Shown here piece by piece: positions 1 to 11,160 of a DNA stretch of 64,000 nt. How positions within the stretch are numbered: the stretch's first letter is position 1; each line of letters opens with the position of its first letter. The notes beneath the pieces are model-generated. The model saw nothing but the letters and a program-made list of their open reading frames with translations. It had not been told where the DNA came from and did no database searches. The position numbers were made by a program, and so were the translations under genes. The stretch is taken from contig JAMJFZ010001816.1 of NCBI GenBank assembly GCA_026225945.1, positions 950,001 through 1,014,000 on the forward strand. The letters run 5' to 3'. Origin of the DNA: Cricetomys ansorgei (Eukaryota; Chordata; Mammalia; Rodentia; Nesomyidae).

Positions 1-660
1 TTATTTATTAAAACCCCATTAATCAAGAGCTTTCACATAGTATATGCCAAATGTATTCTTGTTTATAGTCTTCATTTTGTTGTTGTTTTTGTTGCTACAT
101 TTGGTTGGCTGTGTCAGTAATAACAATATTGGGGCAATAATATCCTTCAAGGCATCAGATGAAGTCTATGGTGATGTCATTTTCACTTTGACATTTATAC
201 TGACTTCATTTATGACAGACTGAAGGTGATGAACAGGTCTAAGCAAGAGGTCACCTTGTGTCAACGCTGGTATACAATCTGTCAGATACAAGGACAGTAA
301 GTCTGCTAATGAGGAATTAACTAGGCAGAATGTTGCTATTTGACTGTTTCCATGCATTCCAAACCTGTTAAATAATGCTAATCAGGTGTTTATTAAGTGA
401 AACCATTATGGCAAACTTGCTGCAAATCTCACCATATGTCACAGAGGTTGTAGCATATTATTCATCCATTTTAAAGCCAGATTAATATGTCATTCACAAA
501 GCTTCACTTTCCTTAGCCTTCAGCTATGCCTTAGAATCAAGGTTATATACTATTACAAGTTTTTCAATTTTTCTTTAAGTGGAAACTAATGATGTGAAAA
601 AGTTATTTGAAGCTAGATGATGCTTCTAGGTAAATAAACTTTCTTCATTTACTTCCATCT
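1..660. other. AT-rich DNA, nothing recognised
   Basis: No SINE, LTR or LINE landmark is recognised. The only open frame, of 63 codons on the minus strand (166-357), has no recognisable domain and is of chance length for AT-rich DNA. Confidence 0.5.
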
Positions 661-806
661 TTGTTTTAGAAAAGGTTTCTCTGTTGTAACTCTGACTATC
701 CTGGGACTCAATCTGTAGACTAGACTGGCCTCAAATTCACAGGGATCTTCCTGCCTCTGACTCCTGAGTACTTGGATTAAAGGCTTGTACTACCACAACC
801 CAGCTT
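661..806 (-). repeat. B1 SINE
   Basis: A 7SL-derived B1 in reverse orientation. Landmarks in order are AGGTTTCTCTGTTGTAAC, CTGTAGACTAGACTGGCCTC, GATCTTCCTGCCTCTGACTC and GGATTAAAGGCTTGTACTAC, which are the reversed B1 body and A/B-box regions. Many substitutions mark it as old. The left end, which would be the reversed A-tail, is eroded. Confidence 0.88.
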
Positions 807-3335
807 ATAAGTGAAATTTCAATTAGGAAGCTAAAGGAAAATATTTTTCTTTTATTTAAGGAAAATTGATTGAATTAGTAATATGTTTGATTAAAAATAT
901 GCCATAATGACTTTAAGGATCTACAACTATAGGAACGAAGTAAAATTCTGAGAGTTTGAGATACTCTCATATGGAACTATTCTGGAGCAGTGTAGCATCT
1001 AGTTATGTGAACCTATTATTATTCTTACATTACTTAAGAAAGTCAAGGAAACCCCCATAGATACCAATCCATCTCCATCACATTTCCTGAATCTCTGGCA
1101 CAAGTAACCTTCTGTAAGTGGGGTTAAAGATTGTCAGTGCCAGAATACAGGAAGCTTGCTGTGAATAGTCTATTTTTGACACGTACGCACAAACAAGGTA
1201 GGAAAAGGACAATAACAATGGACGTGCCAATATGAAATGAAGAAACATTTGTTGTGGTCTCATTCCTTCATAGACGAATTAGGAGCAATTTCTGATGAAA
1301 AGCAAATTAGCTTCTATCAGGGATGAACACCCTTATTCATTGTCTAGAACAGAGTTTTCAGCCTTGTCCATATAAAAACCCAAAACAAAAATGGACTCAG
1401 TGGGTTTGATTCATACACCTCACTCTGTGTGTGTATGTGAGTGTGTGTGTAAACAATTCATCAAAAACAAAGAAGCTATCAATTTGAAAGTGGGGAAACA
1501 TGGAAAGGTTCATTGTATAATAACTTTGAGGGGTTGGAGGAAGGAAAGAGAGGATAGCATAACCTTCCACATCTTCTGCCCAAGAGCAGTAATTGAGTGA
1601 GAAACGTCCCAAGAAGAAGGAAGGTAGAAATTTTATACCAATTTTATCTTCATTAGACATTTAATTTTGAAAATAACCATGTCCTGAAGTTTTGTTTTTG
1701 TTTCACTTAGCTTTCTTTTTTTAACTTTTGTTAGATTTAGTTGATCTAATTCTGATGAATGCACTCATAAAGGAAGGTGATCATGCCATTGTCACCATTT
1801 ATAAAGATTAATCTGAAGAAACAATAACCGAAGGCACTTGGATACATTTGAATTGATATAGAAACTGCAATTATGGTTAGTAGTTCCTGAGCAACAGATC
1901 TGTCCAACTCATTCAACTTTGCCAATTATCATGTACCTAAAGGAAACAAATTCAATGCAATGAAGAAATAAATGCATCAGAGAAAACGGTTTGAATTGAG
2001 GATTAAGATATGGTTTGAAAAATTACATGACCAACTGAGTTTCATTAATAGTCCCCATTCATTAATGGCCTTCAATATGCTTGTACATTTTCAAATACAC
2101 ACCTTAAAACCTTTTTAAAAGGCAGCCAAGTTCTGTATGAAAATTTCACTTGGAGAAAAGAAACATTTTTTTGGAAATATGTGCTCAAAAAGGTTTGTCT
2201 TAGATCTGGCCTAGTTCAGAATCTAAGATCTGATCACTTTATCTGTGTTCTAATGACTTGTTTCTCTAAAAACTGGGGAAACAGTGACTTTTGGAATTTG
2301 TTTTATAATAGGTTATTGTGTAAATGACATAGAATCTAATTGAAAAGTCACAACATAATTATATGCTTTTAAAACTAAATATTATTGGTATATTATATCA
2401 ATAATGTGTGAATCTATTAAGATTGTCAATTATAATCACTAAGATAACAGTTACACTTTATTTTCCAGACATCTATGATATCAGACTTATGAGTCTTTTC
2501 CAATCACACAAGGCTCTATATTTGTAATAAATATCAAACAATGTAGATTCCTCAGTGGGCCCATTTTTTTTTCAAGATTATTCTACCAATTTCCAAGGTA
2601 ATGAAATGTTTCCCATTGAGTTGTGTTACTACCAATGATCTGTGTTGGGTCCTGGCAATGGTACATTATGAGCATTGTTACACATCTCTTCTATTGTGGT
2701 TTCTTATTATATACTTTAGTACTAATGATGGTTGCCTTTCATTGTTTTTTGCTTAATTTTTTTTTTAATTTTGCTTCTATTACCTGGAATTTTATGTCCT
2801 ATGTGAATCTGATTTCATATTGAAGACTTTATTACTAGGTTGGCAAGACATATTTTGTTCTGTATCTTTCATATATCATATGTGACTGTCTCCAAATCTC
2901 TTATTTGTATATGCATGTTACATACATAACAACACATGTGCAGATATACCCACAAAGGGAGAAAAGAAGCCTCACAAAATGGTAGCTTATTAATACTTCC
3001 TAGGGCTTAGTATTTTTATCTTATTCTAAATGCAATAGCTTAATCACAAATGTGCCATAACTATAACCTTTGAGTAGATTACTTTTCAACTAAGATTTAA
3101 CATTTCAAAGTCATAAATGATGCAAATTTTGTTTCTGACTCTTAAAAAGAAAACTAGCAACTTTGCTCTGATGCATTCTTTGAAACACTGTTATACATTA
3201 TAACTTGATAAATATAAAGATTAGAGTGAATTCAACACACATAATATTGAAATGGATGCTAATTATATCAAAAAAGTAATTTCCATAATCTAATATTCAC
3301 ATAAGTAAATGGTGGGCCAATTTTCTTTTTAGGGA
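807..3335. other. AT-rich DNA, no gene recognised
   Basis: Contains a short impure TG run at 1425-1451 and several chance open frames of 61-87 codons. No repeat family is recognised with confidence. Confidence 0.45.
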
Positions 3336-3371
3336 ATATATATATAGATATAGATATATAGATATATATAT
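3336..3371. repeat. AT/GATA microsatellite
   Basis: Short impure run of ATAT and AGATAT units. Confidence 0.85.
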
Positions 3372-4131
3372 TCTATCTTCATAAGCTTACAAATATTGGA
3401 CATGAAATGTATAAAAGTTACTTTATGAAAGAGTGCAAAATATTGGACTTAGAAATAATTGTGTTCAATTTATAATTATTGAATCTGTAAATTGTGTGAA
3501 CTCCTAACTTTGAAACTTGCTAGCCTCCTGCTGGGAAGTAATACTTCTATGAAAGTAACATTTCTAAGGTAATTTAAATAGTACATTGAAAGTTATGCAC
3601 TCATAGTACCTATTTAATTTTATTGTAATCATTCCTCTTCCTGTTTTAATATAAATGTAAAGAAAAGAATCTAAAAATGTATCTACAGAAGTATGGATAT
3701 TTTCTTACTAAGAAATACTGTATTTCAATATTGGACTAATTTTATTATTTTTAATTTCCCTGTGCTCATAAATCATGTGAAGCAAAATTAATGATGACTA
3801 ATTAATGTGATTATTTTGTGTGCTTTAGGAATCATTTTTGGTTCCCAAACATTTCACAGGGGTAAATCTGTTGCTTACACCATAGGACTCTTTGCTACTT
3901 ACATGGCATTCATTTCACAGTGAATATAAACAAGGCATTTTCTTTGAAGCTTCTGGAAACACTGACTATACAGCTCCTCTGTGTATAGAACAAGAGGGAA
4001 AAAAAGGTTTTCAATTATTAGAAGATGGAAGTTGACAGAAATTAAAACAATCAAAACTGAAGGAGGTTTCAGTTTTATATCTCACAGCTAAACTATGGGA
4101 AATAGAAGAAACTCTGGATAGAAAAGCAGAG

Positions 4132-4134
<3 letters not shown>
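3372..4134. other. AT-rich DNA, nothing recognised
   Basis: No coding, RNA or repeat signal seen. Confidence 0.45.

Positions 4135-4181
<47 letters not shown>
4135..4181. repeat. (TA)n microsatellite
   Basis: Uninterrupted TA dinucleotide run, followed directly by more AT-rich sequence and a palindrome. Confidence 0.95.
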
Positions 4182-4186
<5 letters not shown>

Positions 4187-4193
4187 AATATAT

Positions 4194-4221
4194 ATTTTAA
4201 CTATATATATATAGTTAAAAT
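4194..4221. repeat. 28-bp perfect palindrome
   Basis: ATTTTAACTA, an eight-base TATATATA centre, then TAGTTAAAAT. The sequence equals its own reverse complement over 28 bases and could extrude as a cruciform beside the TA run. Confidence 0.9.
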
Positions 4222-5777
4222 CTGATTCACTGCTTCAGTTTCTTTTCTTAATTGCTATTTTGACTTGATGTGGATTTTCCCTTGCTTTTTATAAACATTT
4301 AAACCCCATGATAGGTTTATTTCTCATATAATGTATTCATTTCCTTGGAATTCATGTATATTCTGATCTTAACACTTCCAAAATATAATATATTTAATAT
4401 TCTGGGAAGCAAAACATTTAGAAGTATTTTGATAGAGTAAAAACACTCAGATTTCTGAGTATCAGTTTTCCAATGTGAACATGGAAATGTTTCTAGTATA
4501 ATATGCATCTTAACTATTTAATACTTAATTGAGAATGTATAGGTTCATTTAAAAGCTAATATTTACAAAATATTATTGAAATTATTAATTGTGTACTAAC
4601 CATCTATAAGACATAACGTATGATACATTATATTGTCAATACTAAATCTATAATATTCTGTTTGTTTTTATATTTATAATAGCCTAAGAAAGTAGTAAAT
4701 ATTTATTTAGTATAAAAAGAAAAGGACCATGTACTTAACACATTGCACATTTTGATAAACAAATTTTTTGGATTTTTTTAACACTTTCAGATTAAAATTT
4801 TCAGAGAAATTTTCTAGTAATCCAGCTACCAATGCAAATAATAAATGCAAAAAAACCCAAAATGAATGGACGAATGCCAAATCATTCAAATACTTCCTCC
4901 AAAATATAGTTTCCCATAGCCCTTCCCAGATGATAATGCAATGAGCATCTTTAACTTTTCCATCAGAACCATGTAGCATTACTATGCTTCCGCTCAGCTT
5001 GAACATCGCTTCTATTGTCATAACCAGGCAAACAAATTTATGATGATGTTCCTGGGAATATGGAACTAATGCTGAAGGGAATTTCTCTGCAGTTCTTCAT
5101 TAACATTTTATTCATTACAACAGGGAAGTTTTAAGAGTTTCCTTTTAAGCAAATTAGGTCACTGGATAAGAAAAACACACAGCATGGAAACACAGTGTAT
5201 TAATACATAGAACAAAAGATCTGGTTAATAAATTATGATAATGAGATTACTCATCTGCTAATGTTGAGAGTACATTTTAATATTTTGGACTTTGCTCTTA
5301 GAGAATATTTGTTTCATGCATTCAAGTTTTCATTTTCTATATTATCTTTTTTGTTTACTCTTGTCCTCTGAGCATACATAGAACTCTTTAGAAACCTTGA
5401 ATCATTTAAGATGAGTAAAAACATTTACAAAGGCAAAGATGACAGGCTTACATCCTTAATTACAAATAACTACAAGGTTAAAGGGAAACACTGAAAGTAA
5501 TTAAACAAAACCTAGAATTCTCTTTCTTCAGTATTTTTCTTTATTAGAGAAATATCTTAAAAATCAATTAAAGGTTATTTCCACCAAACAAATATGCTGG
5601 TCCTTTTCTATTTCTTCCTTGATCAATTGTAGGTTTACTTCTAATCATTTTTAAGAATTGCTAATATTATTAGATAAGGAAATTGTTGTCCTTTCCCACC
5701 TAGAATGATCTTTTATGTTTTATGTTTCCTAAAGTTAATTACATAAAAGTTTTTTCAAATTTTATTTAAACCATAAC
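4222..5777. other. AT-rich DNA, no gene identified
   Basis: Holds a 104-codon minus-strand open frame (4707-5021) with one hydrophobic stretch (FWVFLHLLFALVAGLL). I recognise no domain, and the 3' part of the frame is Lys/Phe-rich as expected of random AT-rich DNA. No repeat is recognised. Confidence 0.4.
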
Positions 5778-5937
5778 CCTGGTATGGTGGTGCACACACT
5801 TAACCCCAGCACTCAGGAGGCAGAGGCAGGTGGATCTCTGTGATTTTGAGATATGACTGGTTTACATAGTGAGTGACAGGCCAATCAAGCCTATATAGAG
5901 TCTGTCTTTTAAAAGGTTAAAAACAATAAAAACAACA
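5778..5937 (+). repeat. B1 SINE
   Basis: Forward B1. Landmarks are TGGTATGGTGGTGCACACAC (5' end and A box), CCCAGCACTCAGGAGGCAGA and AGGCAGGTGGATCTCTGTGA, ending in an A-rich tail with AACAATAAAAACAAC. Roughly full length and moderately diverged. Confidence 0.92.
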
Positions 5938-6037
5938 GTAACAGTGAAAATCACATGTTTTAGGCTTACTTCTGAAAAATAGTTTGTGATCCAAATAAGT
6001 AGGAACATATGATTTGTTGAGAATGTTCTTAGAAGGG

Positions 6038-6043
6038 TCCAGA
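6038..6043. repeat. Target-site duplication, left (TCCAGA)
   Basis: TCCAGA lies directly before the TGTAG end of the LTR-like element and is repeated exactly at 7102-7107. A 6-bp duplication is typical of class II (ERVK/IAP-like) integrases. Confidence 0.85.
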
Positions 6044-7101
6044 TGTAGATGTAGATTTAGGTTCAAAGGTTGTATATTCTTTTGCCTAAATTCAATCAAC
6101 AATCCTATTCTAGTCCTGGGCCTAAATTCAATCAACAATCCTGTCCTAGTCCTGGAGCCAAGGAACATTTTGGCCTTCATAAAATCTACTCTTAAGCCTA
6201 GAACTGTAAACCTTGTGCCTCTGTGCAATCTAGAACATTTAAGCTTTCTTACGATCTAATCAACTTTTGATACGTATTGCTGACAGAGACACTCTGACTA
6301 GCTCCTTCAAAATTTGGAGCTGTACTGAACTCACCTAGCTCTTCTCAAACTGACTGGTTCAAAATGACCTTCTGAGAAGGCTTACTGTTTCTGACTGAAC
6401 TCTTCTGACTCTGGCAGATTCTGACTGATTCTCTGACTGCCTAGGACTGAACTGCTTTGGTGGCTTCAAACTGACTCACTCTTCTTGTCTGATGCTGCTT
6501 CTTCTATTGAGCTGCCTATGTTTCTCTTCCTCAGACTCCTCAGACTGCTTCTCTAACTCTATGAGCTCTCACTGTCTCAGCCAACCTCTCTGCTTCTCTG
6601 CCTTATCCTCAGTCAGATCACTTCATTGTCCCTGTGTCTTGTCCTCCTTCAGATCTGTATTGCCTGAGTCAGCCTCTCTGCTTCTCTGCCTTGTGAGAGT
6701 CTGCTTTTCTATTCTAAGAGTTAGCCTGTGTCTTCATTCTGACTTACTCTGCTTACTTTTCCTCTGATTTGTCACTTTGCCTGCCCATCATTGACTCATC
6801 TCAGATGTCACTTCTTGTCTTCTGACTCCTTCTGAGTTCTGCTTCCTGTCTTGCTAATTACAAGCATATGCTACCACTGCCTTCTGAACACTGGGGTTAA
6901 AGGTGTGTACTGACATTCTTTGTATTTTTAAGCTGGACCACATAGGACCCTGAATGCAGTCCCTTCTTATAGACCCCTGGATCTGATTTGTTAGTATAGA
7001 GCCTTGGATTTGATCCCTTCCTAGCTATCATTGACCTTTCAATGAGATCCTTTCCAAGAGCAGCCATATTGCTGGATTAAATGATTAAATATTCCCCTAC
7101 A
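6044..7101 (-). mobile_element. Solo LTR-like element, copy 1
   Basis: First of four dispersed copies of one long CT-rich element (others at 21345, 41025 and 50672). The plus strand begins TGTAG and ends CCCCTACA, so both strands give TG...CA ends. It is flanked by an exact 6-bp duplication. The polyadenylation-like signal seen on the minus strand in copies 3 and 4 (AATAAA) is AATATA here. The CTGACT/CTGCTT-rich body, a block with GGTTAAAGGTGTGTAC and the end GATTAAATATTCCCCTACA are shared with the other copies. The TG/CA ends and 6-bp duplication make a class II solo LTR the best reading. The cricetid mysTR group is one candidate, but that is inference. Confidence 0.78.
6084..6155. repeat. 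36-bp tandem duplication inside LTR copy 1
   Basis: Units 6084-6119 and 6120-6155 both begin GCCTAAATTCAATCAACAAT and differ at two positions. The other LTR copies have only one such unit. Confidence 0.9.
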
Positions 7102-7107
7102 TCCAGA
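7102..7107. repeat. Target-site duplication, right (TCCAGA)
   Basis: Exact match to 6038-6043 on the other side of LTR copy 1. Confidence 0.85.
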
Positions 7108-9476
7108 GGCAGAATATACATGGCCACCAGTTTGATCTAGAAAGAGCTGGGTCAGTGAGCCTCACCTTGAGAGAAGGAGGATGCTCATCCCTTTGTTCAT
7201 CAGATAAGGCATAGATATTCTAGCTCCCTAGAGAAAGACAGTATCTTTTTCCAAGAGTGCTATTCTAGTTGAACATTATGTCTTCAGAGAAAAGTTCTAG
7301 TGAAGCTCGTCATTAGAAGCAGACACTCTTGGAACCTGGAAGATGCTTACATTTGGATCCATGGTGCATGAGGACTACCAGTGCACAGGGGAATATGAAT
7401 GGCTACCTTTTAATACTGCTGTGCTAACAGAGCATTCCCTGAAATGTTGGCCAAAAATACCTGGTAACATTTTTTGTAAATTTTTAGTAATTAGATTTAC
7501 TAAAAAATATATGTACATTATATTATCAGATATTGATAATAGAACAAAGGACAACATATACTTTTACCACATTTAATATTGTAGTAAGTTATAATTTAGT
7601 GAAAACCACTTGCTTAGATTGACATAATCATGTGTCAATATTATTGATTCAACTATGTTTGGTGTAGTGATAAAGTTTATAGAAAAAAACACATTGAATT
7701 CCAAAAATGTGTCTAATTTTGCATAGCTAATAAAGAAAGCCAGGGTTTAAACTGAACTGTTACTAAAATATTCTATTACAATAATAACACCTATCAGTTA
7801 TCATATATTTCATTCTTATACAAAATATTAAAAATTATGTATGTGTCAGAAAAATATGTTACTTGTATTTCTAGTTCAAAATATTAGTAAAGTATTCAGT
7901 AACATATAACAAATATCAATATTTGTATCAAATTTGTATTGTATCAAAATATTATAAACATATAAAAACATAGGCAATATAAATGGTTAGCAGAGACACT
8001 CCTTTGACAAGTCTTGCCATTAGAAAACAAACAGGAGAGCTTCTCACGCTGAAGTGATAAGGAAAAAATAAGTGTTTGTTAAGCAACTAGCTAGAGGGTG
8101 AAACCTAGAAATATATGTAATAAATTTCTAGATGTTTTTGATTGAATGGCTAGATAAATAAGTGACTAGATACATTTTATATAAGCAGACAATGCTACCT
8201 TAATTCCCATGCCATATTCAATGAAACAGGTCGGAAGAAATAGGAGTGATGATGAGAGGCTGTAGATGAAATGAGTATCAGCTCGTATATGCTGGTCATT
8301 TTGTAGCAGTCTGGGAGAGTTTCTCTGTATTTCCAGACAGCAGAAAGACAGTAACTTGCTAAAAGACCCAGAATATAATTGTAAGGTTTAGGTTTGTATA
8401 TAGATCAATTTGGTCAATTTGATCAATTTTGGCTTTCTTTATCGTAACAGAGAAACTTGACTAAAGTCAAGGAAATTAGAAAATTATTAAAAATGGATAT
8501 GGATTTAGGAACAAATAGATATAATTCATGGATATTTGAAATTAGCACAGCATTTAAACTCAAACAAAAGTCACTGATAATATTTATATTATTTGACTGC
8601 TGAAATTGTTTTTGGGAAGGTTCTATTGTGTCTGTGTACCTTAATGTAAGGCTTAGACAGATTCACTTTCCTACCATAATTCATATGATGTACTTCTGGA
8701 AGTAGTTTAGGTTTAAAAGCTGCAGACACTAATCAGCTATCAGAAATATCTGTGGAAGTATAATATTGAAAGAACTAAATGTTCATGCAAACGGGTTAAT
8801 TTCTAAATGGCTGCTAGTTTTCAGTATGAAGCAAAGAAGGAGTCCTTAATTGGGGATTGGTAATTTCTTTCTTCTAGTTATAAGACAGAAAACAAAGCTC
8901 CATATCTCCAGGTTCTTCTTCAGTCAACTCAAATAACTAGAAATTGAAAACCATTCACAATTGTGTTTACACTGATTATTTGCTTGTTACTGTTTCCTAA
9001 ACAGCAACTTATTGCTATTATTAACATATACTTTAATTGAATTAAATATTGCAAATAGTCTGCTGAAAAGAAAGTGTGTGTTAATTATCCTGCACTGAAT
9101 TGCGAGCTAATTAGATAAAATTTGTTTCTTAAGAAAGCTACTCAAGGTAGTATTTCATGACAGTGACAGAAAAATAGAAGGAGTCATTGTCCAGGGAGGT
9201 TCCTAGAATGAAACCTCATGGATATTGCAGAAAAATGTAGTTCAATGTTATACATCTCTCAGATCCTGAGCTTCGATCATAGTGCTTTCTTATTTCATCA
9301 AAAAAGACTCAGAGTTTCTTAATTCAGCTACCCATTTAAAATATAAAATCACTTGAAACTGAATTGATTCTCATATCCACTGCTATATAAATTTTGACGA
9401 TAAAGGGAAAAACAATAGTACCACTTCAGGAAAATATAATAATTCATGCAAGAGGATGGTAGGTGGGTAGATTAGT
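7108..9476. other. AT-rich DNA, no gene identified
   Basis: About 350 bases after the LTR (7108-7470) are less AT-rich and hold overlapping chance frames on both strands (7343-7576 plus, 7375-7557 minus). None resembles a known domain. Nothing is recognised in the rest. Confidence 0.4.
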
Positions 9477-9534
9477 AGATGATAAATGGATTGATATATG
9501 ATAGATAGATAAATGATAGATGATAGACAGATAG
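9477..9534. repeat. GATA-type microsatellite
   Basis: Impure GATA/GATAAAT run, including ATGATAGATAGATAAATGAT. Confidence 0.85.
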
Positions 9535-10749
9535 TATATATAGTTAAAGCACAAGGAAATTGCTTCTATATATAGAACATATGTATATATGCCTGTTTGT
9601 ATGTATGATAGAAAGAAAGAAGTATACATTAAATCCTACATTTTACAAATGCTTAGAATACTCTAGTGTAGACTCACTTCAGAGTGAAATCATAGACCTC
9701 ATGCAACTACACATCAGGCTGATGCAAATTAGTTGGCAATAATCCAGAGGTAATAATTCCACTGGGATTTATGTGAGTTTTCAAATTTTTCTAGTCTTTT
9801 CCCACCTCCCCTGCTGTTTTACCTGACCCCAGCCATTTCAAAAAGCCACTCACTTAGAAGAAACCGTACGAAACCATGCAAGCATTCAAAATAGATAGCA
9901 GAACCACAGGCCCCGTCAATTATGCTTTTCCTGTCTCTTAAATAAATCGACCTCACATTCAGGTGAATTGACTTTTATGAAAAAGTCCCTTGAACTCAGT
10001 CTCTTTCTGACAAGTAGAGCAAATAAAATTTATAATACTACTAAGATAACAAAAGCTAACACTGCTTTCTTTAATCACAATTTTCTGCTCTCATGTAAAT
10101 GTGCTTTTCATCTTAATTGTCTAGATTGTCACAGCCAAAGACAAAGACCCACTCTCAAAGGCTAGGCTCCTATCAGTTTTACTAGAAAATAGGCTTCATT
10201 GTCCAGCACAAAGAAAAAAAATTTAAGAGACGGAGTAGGAAAAAAAAGTTTCAATGCAGTAAGATAAAATACCAATATGAAAATTTCACGAAGTTATCAC
10301 AAACAGATTGTGCCCCTAAAGAAAAAGAACTATAAAACGTCATTATTTGAAGGATTTGATCACCAGAGCCTAAGCATATGGATGCTTTATGGTATCACGA
10401 TCCTTGTCTTATATAATACAGTTCTTTTTATACTGTTTATTTCTATATCTCACACATTTGTTTAAAACTCCTGTATTAATATAAATAGCTGAATTCTTAA
10501 ATTATACACACGTAAGTAATGCAGAAAATAAAATAAAGCACTTTGTAATGATAATAGAAGGCAATCAAAAGTGATGTACTTTAAAAATATTTTCTTTACC
10601 AAAAATAGCCATAAATAATATTGATAATAAGAAATCATCAGAGAATTTACACACATGAGAATTTTAACCTGTGAAATATGCATCCAAACTGTCTTTCAAG
10701 ACAAAACTTGTAAGAGTAAACAACTAATAATAGGTATAGTATTTTATAT
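9535..10749. other. AT-rich DNA, nothing recognised
   Basis: Only chance-length open frames. No repeat family recognised. Confidence 0.4.
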
Positions 10750-10970
10750 TTATTAATTTTTTTTATTTCATGTATCTGAGGGGTTTTTTTTGCCTGCATG
10801 TATGCATCTTCATTATCTGTGCACCACACCTGAAGAAGACAGAAGACAGCATCAGATTTCCAGGAATTGTTGTCATTAATGGTTGTGAATTATGATGTGG
10901 ATGCTGAGAGTCTAACCCTGGTCTATTAGGGCAGCAACTACTCTTAACTGCTTTTTCATCTCTCCAGGCT
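10750..10970 (-). repeat. B2/B3 SINE
   Basis: Reverse-orientation tRNA-derived SINE. It starts with T-rich sequence (reversed A-tail), then TTGCCTGCATGTATGCATCT, GTGCACCACACCTGAAGAAG, and ends in ATCTCTCCAGGCT, the reversed 5' end. Diverged. Confidence 0.88.
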
Positions 10971-10979
10971 CCTAACTCT

Positions 10980-11160
10980 TAGATATATGATTATATATTA
11001 TATTTATACTATATATATATTATATTCATTTATATTTTTATATATTATATATGTATATTTGTTATATATTTACATATGCTATATGAATATATTTATATAT
11101 ATTATATATATTTAAATAATATATGCTATATATTATATTTATATATTTACATTTAATTCT
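10980..11160. repeat. AT-rich low-complexity block
   Basis: Nearly pure A/T with many TATATA and ATATTATA words and no regular period. It directly follows the B2/B3 SINE. Confidence 0.85.

Noticed and set aside
4707..5021. 104-codon minus-strand frame with a hydrophobic stretch, considered as a small membrane protein
   Set aside because: No recognised family, no splice or promoter context, and the downstream half has random AT-rich composition.
6492..6767. 91-codon plus-strand open frame rich in Ser, Leu and Cys
   Set aside because: It lies wholly inside LTR copy 1 and is a translation of its CT-rich body.
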